From: Blattamonas nauphoetae
Lineage: Eukaryota > Preaxostyla > Oxymonadida
DNA: 64,000 nt
Direction: 5' to 3'
Assembly: GCA_033064195.1 (NCBI GenBank)
Contig: JARBJD010000009.1
Coordinates: forward strand, 558,001-622,000
The notes under the pieces are model-generated. The model searched no databases and was not told the origin of the DNA. It worked only from the letters and a program-made list of their open reading frames with translations. The number at the start of each line of letters is the position of its first letter. Position 1 is the first letter of the stretch. Positions 1-10,319 of this stretch are shown here, one piece after another. Position numbers and translations under genes: made by a program.

Positions 1-1
1 T

Positions 2-2965
2 CGGACATTCTTTGCACACCTTTCTGAAACACGACCGTCAATTGCGGCATCTCTGATCGGCGACCCGATTTTCCGAATTGTGGACTGGCTCGTCCGTTCA
101 CTTGTCGAGACTGTTTATATTGTGCCATCCGCAGCAAACACTCATCGCTGTCTGAGTTTTGGGACAGACACTGCAGACTGGACAGCATTTCTGGGAGTCT
201 TGGGAACGATAACCAGAAATGACAAAAAACAAACTCAGAATGCAGAGACACCAAGTGGACAGGTTTTGCTACTTTGTCTTCTGATTCTTCTGTCGGCGAG
301 CACAGATAACGTGCTTTCGGATGCAGCAGTTTCTGAGATCGCATGTGGATGCGGGCTGTCGGAAGGAGAAGTGAAGGCGATCCTGTTCGAGACTCCCCTC
401 TCATTCCCAATCGCCGCAGATTGGATGTTGAAGACAGACGAGTTCAACACTGACGAATATCCTTCCGTCTGTGCATCGATTGGGCCAACCCTTCTGAAAT
501 GGAACAGTGCAAACAATCCCAATCGATCTGACCCACCCGAAGGCTATCTCACTGCAGTCCTCGTCATGAACACTCTGAGATGTCTGGTGAATGTGTTCAA
601 CACCGTCAACCCGACATTTGTCCCCCATCCATCGTTCTCTCCCTCACTCACAATTAGACAGACGATGCCCTCATTCTGGAAGGCACAGCCGATCCTCACA
701 ACTCTGCCAGCACTCAGAACTTTTGTTGTACAGCTGAGCACACTTGCATGTTCCACTTTTGTCCGGAATAACCCACTTGAACTTCGCCAGCGTCTCTCCG
801 TGGAGATCACAGCCATGATCCACATCCTTCCCCACCTGGATGCTCCATCAAAGCTGTCTGCGTTGGCTTTGCTATCGAAACAGCTGAGCAACTATAGCGA
901 GAGTCGCGAATATAATCTGTTGAACATCTGTGAAGTTGTGCTGGAGCTCGCCCTTTCTGCATCATATCGGACTCCGACAACGCTCTTGCAGAAAACGAGA
1001 CAATTCGTATTTGACTTCGTTCCCATCCCCCAACCGTCACCATTTGGGGGAGGACGCCCATCAATCCAGAACGAACTGGAGGCGTCGATCTCTGATCAAC
1101 TGGACATGGCTGAGGGAGAGGAGAGATGGATGTTATTTACTCAACTCCTCTGCACGACACATTGCATCCCAAAAGATACGATCGAGACGATGCTGTTCGA
1201 AGCCGAGAACGATGACCAATATCGTGTTGTGCTGTCTTCGCTGACATTGGGCGCGATTATGTTCGTGAATCAAGGAGTCAGCTTCTCGGATGAAGGACAG
1301 ACTCGCCTGTTGAGGTGTGCTGGACAGACAAACAACGTGGAACTGGCCAGCCATGCGTGGGATTGGATTGAGAAAGGGTGTCAGCTCCCAACACGGCCGT
1401 CGATGCACGGAAGAATTGTGGGTCGGATGGAGGTCAGCGAGGAGATGACGAATCTGCTTCTGAAAGTGCTTGGAGATCTAACTAGTGGATGGAGAGGAGA
1501 AGAAAGAGAAGATGACGATGGGGGAGCTGTGGAGAGTGAGAAAGAAAGGAAGAAGATTATCCTGTCTTGTCTGCATATTCTGTCCAAACAGATAATGTGG
1601 ACAAATCTGGACTCGACTCAGTTTATCCCAGTCCTGATTCAGTTGACACAAAATGCAGATGCTCCGACTGTGTGCACCCTGATTGAGGTGTTTGCTGGAA
1701 TCGCGACGAGAACCAGCAACAGTGCGAATCCGATTTCTCTGTCGACAATTGAGGTGTCAGTCGCTTCACAATCTTCACCTGTCACCCAATCTCTTCTCTC
1801 ATTCGTCTCTTCTTTCCTTCTGAAATCGATTCTTGCTGATCCCCAGTCTTCATTCTTGACAGCCAATCCTTTCCGAATGCAACCACAATCGTCTAACATG
1901 CCAATTGATGTCGCGATAAAGATGATATGGCTGAAACTGGAGGATGACCAGTCAGGGACAGGAGAGTCACTGATGAAGCGTGCGATTGAGATCGGATGCG
2001 AACTATTGGAGTCAACGTTACAAGCAAGTGAAAACCAGCCATCTCCCCTCAACCGCGTTGCCTCTCTCCTCACCCCACAAAGCCATCCAAATCTCTCTCC
2101 ATTTGAGATTTGGAGAGCACTCCACACTCTCTTTTCGTCACCGAACCAACGCTTCACAACCAATACACTCTTCAGGCTTTCAGAATTCTTCAACAGACTT
2201 GTGGAGACGATCCTGAGGGCAAGCTGTGATTGTGGGATGAGCGAAAACGACGAAGAAATGTCTGTAAAGTCGTTCTTCTCATCGATTGTGGCCTCACTGA
2301 TGACTCCACTGGTTGCGGTCAAACAGAAGGAGTGGGCTGCTCGTCCTGCACTTCTGAAACTGCTGCACTCGACAGCCACACTGTTGATACGCCACGACTC
2401 ATCGTTGTCCGATTTGAGTCAATTCGCGGAGAACATATACCAAACAAAGCAGAGGGGAGATGGAAGAAAGAAGATGCACTGTCGCACCAGTCGTCAGCAC
2501 GACACCCAAAGCGTCGATGTGATCATAACCACATTCGCAGAGGAAGGAGTGGAGGACCGGGTCGAAGTGAATGCCAATGTGAATCAGCGATATCTGTTGT
2601 TTCTCGGAGCGAATGCAAACCCGACACCGTTCGGGATGGATGTGTTTGCCAATACTCCCATGGCCAATCCATTTGTTAATCCTCACACCGACAATCCATT
2701 TGTTAATACTCAAACCGACAATCCATTTGCCAATACTCCCATGGCCAATCCATTTGTTAATCCTCACACCGACAATCCATTTGTTAATACTCAAACCGAC
2801 AATCCATTTGGCAATCCTCCAACCGACAATCCATTTGGCCATCCTCCAACCGACCATCCATTTGGCAATCCTCCAACCGACCATCCATTTGGCAATCCTC
2901 CAACCGACCATCCATTTGGCAATCCTCCAACCGGGAATCCTTTAAGAGGGTTTGGGTGGGTATAA
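2..2965 (+). CDS. Helical protein with C-terminal NPF-repeat tail (5' partial)
   Basis: The frame is open from the first bases of the window, so the N-terminus lies outside; there is no in-frame ATG near the left edge. About 850 residues are rich in amphipathic, leucine-rich helices without low complexity, which suggests a HEAT/ARM-type solenoid, but I recognise no named family. The last 100 residues are ten 9-residue repeats of the type N-P-F-x-N-x-x-T-D (bases 2666-2935), ending in a TAA at 2963. NPF tripeptides are the classical ligand of EH domains in endocytic adaptors, so a membrane-traffic role is possible, but that is inference. An AATAAA lies at 2983, 18 bases past the stop. The gene is convergent with the next one on the minus strand. 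Confidence 0.75.
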   Translation, partial: RTFFAHLSETRPSIAASLIGDPIFRIVDWLVRSLVETVYIVPSAANTHRCLSFGTDTADWTAFLGVLGTITRNDKKQTQNAETPSGQVLLLCLLILLSASTDNVLSDAAVSEIACGCGLSEGEVKAILFETPLSFPIAADWMLKTDEFNTDEYPSVCASIGPTLLKWNSANNPNRSDPPEGYLTAVLVMNTLRCLVNVFNTVNPTFVPHPSFSPSLTIRQTMPSFWKAQPILTTLPALRTFVVQLSTLACSTFVRNNPLELRQRLSVEITAMIHILPHLDAPSKLSALALLSKQLSNYSESREYNLLNICEVVLELALSASYRTPTTLLQKTRQFVFDFVPIPQPSPFGGGRPSIQNELEASISDQLDMAEGEERWMLFTQLLCTTHCIPKDTIETMLFEAENDDQYRVVLSSLTLGAIMFVNQGVSFSDEGQTRLLRCAGQTNNVELASHAWDWIEKGCQLPTRPSMHGRIVGRMEVSEEMTNLLLKVLGDLTSGWRGEEREDDDGGAVESEKERKKIILSCLHILSKQIMWTNLDSTQFIPVLIQLTQNADAPTVCTLIEVFAGIATRTSNSANPISLSTIEVSVASQSSPVTQSLLSFVSSFLLKSILADPQSSFLTANPFRMQPQSSNMPIDVAIKMIWLKLEDDQSGTGESLMKRAIEIGCELLESTLQASENQPSPLNRVASLLTPQSHPNLSPFEIWRALHTLFSSPNQRFTTNTLFRLSEFFNRLVETILRASCDCGMSENDEEMSVKSFFSSIVASLMTPLVAVKQKEWAARPALLKLLHSTATLLIRHDSSLSDLSQFAENIYQTKQRGDGRKKMHCRTSRQHDTQSVDVIITTFAEEGVEDRVEVNANVNQRYLLFLGANANPTPFGMDVFANTPMANPFVNPHTDNPFVNTQTDNPFANTPMANPFVNPHTDNPFVNTQTDNPFGNPPTDNPFGHPPTDHPFGNPPTDHPFGNPPTDHPFGNPPTGNPLRGFGWV
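2666..2935 (+). repeat. 27-bp coding tandem repeat (NPF units)
   Basis: Ten units of 27 bp, each encoding nine residues that start NPF or HPF. Two classes are visible: older V-N-P-H-T-D / V-N-T-Q-T-D / A-N-T-P-M-A units that form an 81-bp higher-order repeat present nearly twice, and younger G-N-P-P-T-D units at the 3' end that are nearly identical to one another. The unit length is a multiple of three, so copy number can change without breaking the frame. Confidence 0.9.
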
Positions 2966-3251
2966 ATGCATTCTGGGCAGTAAATAAATCACTCATCACT
3001 GACTATTCTCACAAAGAGGCGTTCTGTTACTATACACTTCATCATTCTAGTCAACGGATTCTTGAAAATCCACCGTTTGGTTGAGTTGTGAGAGTGTCAG
3101 TAAACAATACTACTATGCCAAGAATATGATTGATGATTTGAACCATTTTTGACAGTCGTTTTTCGTGACCCATTTTAATCGAAGAAACGAGAAACATAAC
3201 AACTACAATTGTATGGAAAGCGAAGAATATGACAACCTGTGTCAAACATCT

Positions 3252-6200
3252 TCATTTATTCATTCGAGGAACGAATGACTGAGAGGACGGATTCAATCCT
3301 GATGTATTCCTGCCCATAGCTCGCGAATACCCTGAGCCATCCTGTCCACTCATTGTCTGTCCCTGCGGTCGCTGTACCAATCCAGGCGGTGGATTGGAAA
3401 AATTCTGTTGCCCGTTGAGGTACCCGTAATGCTGTTGTGTGGGAGAAAGGTGTGACTGGGAATATTGCGTATACTGTTGGGGGAAGAGGGTGTGCTGGCC
3501 TTGTGGGAGAGTGACTGGCTGAGACATGTAATTCTGTTGTGGGGATGAGTGTGATTGATAATGAGGAGGCTGATGTGGCTGGGCTCGATAATGCGAGGCT
3601 TGTTGATAATAGTTGTTAGTGTAGTGTGGCTGTTGTGGAGCTTGAGGTGGCGGGTAGTGGACGGGATGTTGTGGGGAGTAAGAGAAGTGTGGGAGAGATG
3701 TCTTGGGAGGAGGTTGGAAGGTGAACGAGGAGGGAGGAGTGATGGAGACTTGGAGAGGGCTGTGATAGAATGGGTGAGGAAGATGAAAGATGAGGAGAGG
3801 GGTGAATGAAAGAAAGACGACAAAAATAGATGGAGAAGATCAACTTCACACATGGACGAGAAATGGACTTGTTGCGGAGTTGTGGGTTGTGGTGTAGCCG
3901 ATATTGTTGTGTCCCCAAGATTGGTGTAGTTCGCACTTGTGTAGAGGACACTGTTTTGGCTTGATTGGACATCATCAGAAGTGGTTGTGGAGAGAGTGTT
4001 GGCTGAGTGGGAGAGGAGTGAGAAAACATGTGAAAAACGGTTTACACACTGTAGTGCGAAGAGTTCAGTGGGAGTTGTCTGAACACAATCGTCCTTTGTC
4101 CCGATGACATGGACATTCCACTCGCCGCGAGATCATCCGAGTCAAACAGGAGAGTCTCCCGATGATCTTTCTTATTCTGAACCACAGCGATGGTATGAGC
4201 AAGAGTAGGATCGGGTTGTGTGTTGGGAGATCGACTTTGACGCGAATCGACAGACATGGAGAGAGAGGATTGGATGGCGGGAGAGCGGAGAGGCGGGGAC
4301 TGAAGGGCTGTTGATTTGAGGGATCGGGCTGAAAGGAGGGAGGGAGGAGCAGATACATTCAGTGAGACAATAATGATATTGTGTGATGATGAAGAAATTG
4401 AGAAGAACGGAGAAAGAAAAGTATGAGAGGTTGATATCAAACCTTCAGTGAGAAGATCGTCACTCTCTTCATCAGACTCATCATCACTTTCATCATCCAA
4501 TTCCTCTCTCCTGTCAAACGGAAACACTTCCCAAACACCTTCCTTCTTCACCCTAACACCATTCGGACGAGCCAACCGAGGAGTCTTGTACAGAGCATGT
4601 GCGATCGTTGGCTGAACCTCCGACCGTATCGGGTTGAAATTGACTGGAGACGCAGGACGAGATGATGCTTGTTCGCCGTCATCCTCGGGATTGCCAGAGG
4701 TCTTGGCTGGAGTTTTCGTGGCCTCCACAGAAGGGTGCTTCTTCTTTCGGGGTCGTCTGGTGGATGAATATGGATGGATGAAGGTTGGGAGGTTAAAGAA
4801 TCAAAGAGGATGGTGAAAATGATGAAAAAAGGTTGAGAAAACTCGATGAGCTCATACTTCGATATGATAAGGTCCGATTTCTCAAAAAACTTGAAAAAGA
4901 ACGATAAGTTAAAGAGTTGAAGTCGCTTCGGTTTCGATGATTGGCACGGTCTGATCAAGACGTCCTCCTTCGTCGGAATATCATTTTGGCTGTTGGAAAG
5001 AGTGTGTATTGGTGAGACAGGCGGGATTGCAGAAAAAGAAGAGGGTGGCGGGAAATTGGATGGCAGAGGTGGAAATGGATCGTCGTTAACTTTGGGTGGA
5101 CGAGGTTTACGGGAAATTCTGAAGTGGGATGAAGAGAATGAACGAAAAGAAAATGATTTGAATGGTATAGGAAAACAATTTGATCAGTAGTCAACAGAGA
5201 GGATACAGATGAAAAAAAGGCAAAAGAACCGAAACAAGGTTAAAACGAACAAACTCGGTGGAAGAAAGTGTCTTATCGGTACTTGGTGCACTTGAAGCAT
5301 TGCCGATTTCCTTAGTTTTTTCCTTGATAATGTGGTTTTGGGTCTTCATGTGAGTGGCCTCAAGATCTCGAGAGACAACCGTTCTTTCATCTTTATTCAG
5401 CTCAACAATCTTACTTCTCTCAGACTGAGCTGTAGGTACTTGTTGTTGACTCAGACTTGAGGGTGGAAGATGTTGGAGATGGCCATTTGAATGGATCGAA
5501 AACTGAGCAGGATTGAAAGGTGCATAGACTCCAGCTGGGTTCCGGAATGTATTTTCAGTTCGTAGCCGGGTCGAGTCAAACGGAAGATTGTTTGGTCGAT
5601 TGCCTCGGTTAGTCGAAGACGAGAGATCTTCAAAATACGAGTTTTCGAGAGACTCAATTGATCCCATTGGGAGAAATGTGGACTCTTCATCAAATGTCGG
5701 TGGGAATAGAGAAAGCGAGGCAGATTGAAAATAGGAGGGTGGGGCATCATTTGCGAGTGATGGGAGATACACGTCGCTGTTTGCAGCTGTATACGACGTG
5801 GAAAGTGGAGGTGACATATGCTCGCTTGGAAGAGGTGATGAAGGTGGAGAAGCATTTGAGAACGAGGACTGTTTGGAGGATGATTCAGAGAGAGAGGGAG
5901 ACGCTTGGTAGCCAGCGAAGTCCATCGAATGACTCCCAAACATCCCTGGCACATACGCTGCTGGGGGAAGAGGAAATGCATTGGAGCGATTTTGGAGGAA
6001 GGTTGAAGGAGGAGTAACAGTCTCGCCCTGCGTCTGTGAAAGTGATGCTGTGGACGGGTCCGTCAAACTAAGTTCTGGATAAATTGAAGACATAATCGGT
6101 GACAACTCAGAAACTGTGAAATTATCAGTTGACATGTCAAAAGAGATGGAGGTGAATTGGTCTGGAATTACATCAGTGAATTGCCTTCCTCCATTGCGGA

Positions 6201-6380
6201 AGGATCTGGAATGCCCGATAGTGGGGCGTCCTACCGTATTGCGAGGCGGAGACGTCATTTAAGAGATGACAATGAAGATGAATGACTAAGGGAATGTATC
6301 CGACAGAAAAGTATGTTTCGATCGACATCCCAGCCTGGAGATTTACCAACAACAGCCTTTGGGGTGATGGAATTCCTCAT
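3252..6380 (-). CDS. Seven-exon low-complexity S/P/Q-rich protein, possibly nuclear
   Basis: I join seven exons: 6380-6347, 6230-5255, 5118-4948, 4756-4443, 4328-4048, 4002-3845 and 3759-3252. Every junction is GT-AG and all phases agree, giving 813 codons. The first exon could begin further upstream, because a TTTCAG lies before the chosen ATG. Residues 1-336 are S/P-rich; around residue 394 there is a strongly basic R-P-R-P-R-K-K-K patch that could act as a nuclear signal; residues about 450-495 are acidic (D/E/S); residues 645-813 are Q/P/Y-rich and prion-like. No catalytic domain is visible and I do not recognise the family. The exon set is inference from splice sites; alternative acceptors exist, and two adjoining genes are not excluded. 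Confidence 0.6.
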
Positions 6381-6548
6381 TCCTTGACTCTTCTTCTCCA
6401 ATAGACTCTGAAAGGAGAAGTATTTCAGTTCTATATTGAGTTTGATGAAAACAGAGAACGAACTCCAAGTTGTATGAAGTGACGACACATTAATCAGAGA
6501 AACACCAAATAGTGGTCAAATAGTTGCAAAAAAGCCTATTTGGGCCGT

Positions 6549-7274
6549 TCAATAGTAGACAAGAGCTCCCTCGAACCCTTTCGACTTAAGGGTGTTCAAT
6601 CTCGCTTGCGCGTTCGCCTGTGAAGAGAAGGCCCCACACTGGACCTTGTACAGATTGTTATGGAGAACAATGAAGGCCTCCAAGCCAGATGCCTTGATTC
6701 TTGCCATGAGGTTTTCTGCGTTTGATTTAACGGAGAAGGCTCCGCTCTGGACCCTCCACAACTTTGTACTTGGAGAGGGAGAGTCATTGCATGCACGGAA
6801 GGCTTGGGTGGGGGCACAATAGGTTTTGAAGTTTGCCAACGTCATGATGTAGATTCCGCGAGTGGGGTTGGCAGCATGAATGACCTGATTGTTATATCCA
6901 ACAATACCAACATGACCCGTGTTCCAGAGAACATCTCCAGGTTGTGCATTAGCCAGTCCAACAGCTTTGAAGTTTCCTGGATAACCGTACGTTGTAATGG
7001 GGGCAGTGATTCCTGCTTGTTTGTAGGCCATGTACACGAGACCGGAGCAATCATAGCAGTTGGGACCGAGACGGCAACATTCACCAGCACGGCCAGTGCA
7101 TTGGGCTTGCGAGTAACCTTTTCCGTTTTGTTTGAAGGAGTAGCTCACAACTGTATCTACGCATCCATTGCTTGAGTTTTGAAACGGAACAAATTCTGAG
7201 GCAGTGATTGAAGCAAATAGGAGAACAATCATGTGAAACGATGATCGAGACCCTTTCTTTGCCATGATTATCAT
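6549..7274 (-). CDS. Secreted NlpC/P60 peptidase with C-terminal SPOR-type repeats
   Basis: This single-exon gene encodes 241 residues; the start may be the second ATG, three codons in. A hydrophobic N-terminal stretch (I-V-L-L-F-A-S-I) looks like a signal peptide. Residues about 35-155 match the NlpC/P60 cysteine peptidase fold: D-C-S-G-L-V with the catalytic Cys, then G-H-V-G-I-V with the catalytic His, and cysteine pairs that suggest disulfides. Residues about 170-241 hold two copies of a SPOR-like unit (W-R-V-Q-S-G-A-F-S and Y-K-V-Q-C-G-A-F-S). In bacteria NlpC/P60 enzymes cut the peptide stems of peptidoglycan and SPOR domains bind denuded glycan strands. In anaerobic protists such enzymes (known in Trichomonas) are regarded as acquired by lateral transfer and used against bacteria. 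The role here is inferred from family; flanking spliced genes argue against contamination. Confidence 0.9.
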   Translation of the reverse strand: MIIMAKKGSRSSFHMIVLLFASITASEFVPFQNSSNGCVDTVVSYSFKQNGKGYSQAQCTGRAGECCRLGPNCYDCSGLVYMAYKQAGITAPITTYGYPGNFKAVGLANAQPGDVLWNTGHVGIVGYNNQVIHAANPTRGIYIMTLANFKTYCAPTQAFRACNDSPSPSTKLWRVQSGAFSVKSNAENLMARIKASGLEAFIVLHNNLYKVQCGAFSSQANAQARLNTLKSKGFEGALVYY

Positions 7275-7732
7275 AAAAACACGTCCAATCCCTGAGTGGT
7301 TGCAGAGAAACGGTGAAATTTAATAATTCAAATTGAACCCGGATTGGTGAATGTCATTTTTGCACACTAAGTCTGATGGAAATGAGACCCACACTTTCTT
7401 TCGGTCACGGTGCCAACCTTAAGCATCACCTTGTCCACATTTCCTCTGGATTTTCTTTCAACTAAACCTTTCCTGAATCTCATTCATCACCAATAAAACG
7501 GATCATTCTCTCTCATAGACGCAGCAAGTCATCACTCAACATCGAATGACCACAGAAGATGACTCACTCCAAATTTCACTCTCTGCTGAACACCCCAGTA
7601 TTCTTTCATTCAATTCTCGTTGACTATTAATATCATTATTTCTCTTTCCACCGAACTTATTTCCCCCTCGACTCTGACTCTCTTCATCCTTTTTGCTCTC
7701 ATTCACACGTCTTTTCAGTGATTTATGGGAAA
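7275..7732. other. Divergent intergenic region between NlpC/P60 and 7TM genes
   Basis: About 460 bases lie between two head-to-head starts. The sequence is AT-richer than the genes and pyrimidine-rich near the right side. A TTTTCAG at 7712-7718, just before the ATG at 7733, could be the acceptor of a 5' UTR intron. I see no RNA gene or repeat. Confidence 0.5.
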
Positions 7733-9005
7733 ATGTCTTGGCCCGTGATCATTTTATTTGTCATGCATCTTGCTATCCTCGTCACTGCGACATCAGAAAT
7801 TTTCATCCTCACATTTCTCTCCAAAAACAAAGAAAATCGTCTCCCAATAACATTTCTCGCAATGCTATTCTGTTTTTCTCTCATTCACACTTTGTCAATG
7901 ACTGTTCCTCTCCCATGGAACATCATTTCGTACCTACTCGTTCTCGATGAATTACCACGATTTCTCTTGATTCTCGGATTTGAATTTCTTGGTCTTTGGA
8001 TGGGCAGAACAATTTTTTCGATTCACACCAAAAACAGGCGGACTTTGAACTGGATAGGTGTCATTTTGATCGTGATCGTGCTCCTTCTGTTAATCTCGAC
8101 AACTGTCATCAATATTCTCGAAGCTGTATGTTTCCTCCTTTTTTATCCACTTTTTCCCTTGATTACTGATGACTTTATTCATCCTTCGCACTTTATGTTC
8201 ATTTTAGACAATTTGGTTCACCTCGCACACACCACATCAACACAATATCACGACAATCTTCATCCAAATTCCAACATATGTGATCATCATTATCTCCAAC
8301 ATTGTTTATTTTGCGCGTCTTCTTTACCTCATCGTCTCTGGACGTGTTGACAAACCAATGCGTGTCAGAATGTGGCTACTAACCATTGTTGTAGCTGCCA
8401 TTCTCATTATATTCGCTTTACGAATGCTATATTCCATTTTAGTCATCTGCAATGTCAACACTATGTCCGCTTTCTTGATACAAAAGTTTACGGAAGGCAT
8501 GTCTGGAAAATCTCCGCTTTCAGTGTACTATCTCTACTACCTTCTTTTTGAGGTGATCTTCGACATCCTCCCGGCCACCCTTCTTATTGTTCAATTTCTT
8601 CTCCTTGCAAAAGAAACCAACGAACAACTGAAAAAGAAGGTTTATCGAGCGGACGTCGGATACCTGATTCCAAAAACTACCAAACACCTACAAAATCCAC
8701 CCCTTAGTGGTGATTCTGTCAGTACAACATCCATCCGTAAGAGCCGATCGAGAGTCAGGAAAGACAGCTCAGCATTGCGCAAACCACTTTTCCAGGATGA
8801 AGAAAAGCCAACACTCGCCCCGATCAGAATCACTCCAAAACTTGCTGGGCCGCAAAGACCAATTCATGTGATGCCAAAGGAATCATATCAAAGGCTGGAG
8901 AGACCGCAGTTTGTACCGATTGGTGTCCCAATCGCCCCAGAACCAAAACGAGTCTCACGGAAGGATCTCAAGCCTATTTCATCGGATTATTCGATCAATG
9001 GTTGA
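7733..9005 (+). CDS. Seven-transmembrane protein, two exons
   Basis: Exons are 7733-8125 and 8208-9005, separated by an 82-base GTATGT...TTTTAG intron at phase 0; together they encode 396 residues. Seven hydrophobic segments are visible: four in exon 1 (near residues 4-28, 36-60, 63-90, 103-125) and three in exon 2, ending in a segment with F-E-V-I-F-D-I-L-P. A cytoplasmic tail of about 130 residues is basic and proline-rich. The layout is that of a 7TM receptor or of the plant THH1/TOM1 type, but no diagnostic motif lets me choose. The ATG was taken because it precedes the first membrane segment by only a few residues. Confidence 0.75.
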
Positions 9006-9292
9006 AGGAACATGAAAAACGCGTTCAAGACGACGGAGAGAACACAAAACTGCTTTACCTCAAACAACCATTCCTTTGTCCAGAAACACACACCTGGACA
9101 TCCACACTCTTTATGAAGCGATTCATGATCCATATTCCTTTCTCAAGAGCTCTTAACAAAGTTGACGTCTTTTTGGTCACTTTGCGATATCTGTCAACAT
9201 TTTTGCTTTTCTGGCATCTCACCCTTTTCCTTGAATATGTTTTCTTCTTCCTCATCATCATAACAGGAAAATTTTTCGATCGTCCCAGAAAA

Positions 9293-10062
9293 ATGAACAC
9301 ATCTCTTCTCTTCGACCATCTTCGGGCGAGCATCTCACGGCCCCAACCAGTTTCCACCATTTTACTCATCCTCTACGCTATTGGGAATGTTATTATCTCA
9401 AATAGCTCAGACACGTTCATCAAGAACTGCGTCTTCAGTCCACAGAGAATTTATCATCGACATGAATATTGGAGGCTTTTCACGTCTTTTTTCTTTGATG
9501 GAACCCAACCAATGCGATTGATCTTCACTATTATGACCTAGTTTGCCTTCAACTCTGACATTCTTCTTCTCTTCAGCATTCCCACTTTATTTCAACTCGA
9601 ACGGCACTATTATCCAAACAATAAACGATATTACTTTGGAATGCTCCTCTTTGTCATAGTGTCTACCATCGTTTGCACTCTCCCTTCGACCAACAATCTC
9701 CGAAATCTCATTTGCTCAGTTCTTTTCCCATCGTCTCAATCAAAAGACCAATTGTCGTGTTGTCTGAACCATTCTTCTCAGCTCTGACTTACATTTACGA
9801 CAACCTTCCAGAAAATCGTAACGGTGTCCTCCGAATCATGGGATTCTTCCATCTCCCCATCAAATGGAGGTCATGGCTTATGCTTGTTCTCTCGGAAGTA
9901 GAGGGAAGAAGCGCCATGGGATGCTTTATTGGTATCTTGGTGGGGCATTTATTTCTTTACGTGTCAGATGCCCTCCCAAGAAAACGATCTCCATCGGCTA
10001 TCCTCTTTGAATGGACACAGCATGCATTTTCTTCTTTTCTCACAATTTTGGATGTTTTTTAG
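9293..10062 (+). CDS. DER1: Derlin (DER1-type rhomboid pseudoprotease), three exons
   Basis: Exons 9293-9540, 9577-9660 and 9720-10062 are joined by introns of 36 and 59 bases, giving 224 residues, close to the usual derlin length. The joined protein aligns along the whole family: an N-terminal P-x-S-T-x-x-L segment, the conserved Y-W-R-L-F-T-S-F-F (the WR motif of rhomboid loop 1), a middle L-F-Q-L-E-R-H-Y-Y region, and a C-terminal G-I-L-V-G-H-L-F-L-Y with the GxxxG membrane motif. The rhomboid Ser-His catalytic pair is absent, as expected for derlins. Derlins form part of the ER retrotranslocation channel that sends misfolded proteins to the proteasome. The calnexin gene starts 257 bases downstream on the same strand. 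Confidence 0.9.
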
Positions 10063-10319
10063 TCCACCGATATCATTCGAACTCGTAGAAAACAAAAGGT
10101 TTAATTTTGACGTTCCGGAGGAATGACAGATCAAACTCCTGTTCTCTCGGGTTTATTTCATTTCTGAATTTATATTTGCCTTGCGTCACTTCACTTGAAT
10201 GATTTATTTGTCAGACCTGAGACTAAATCGCGTTTCTCCTGGATCCAGATGATCGAACCATCGTTTTTCTGTCATCATCTCTCCTCTTTAAAAACATCAG
10301 ATATTGCCACACATCTGTT

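Noticed and set aside
2399-2911. Minus-strand and other-frame open stretches full of short repeats across the NPF array
   Set aside because: They exist only because a 27-bp repeat without stops is open in several frames; the plus-strand frame continues a normal protein.
2666-2935. Regular repeats that could suggest a CRISPR-like array
   Set aside because: Units are contiguous without unique spacers and are translated in frame.
3051-3245. Small hydrophobic minus-strand frame
   Set aside because: It has no ATG start and lies directly after the stop of the low-complexity gene; most likely 3' untranslated sequence.
9002-9292. N-terminal extension of the derlin frame
   Set aside because: The open stretch before the ATG at 9293 has no homology to derlins and the family starts close to that ATG.
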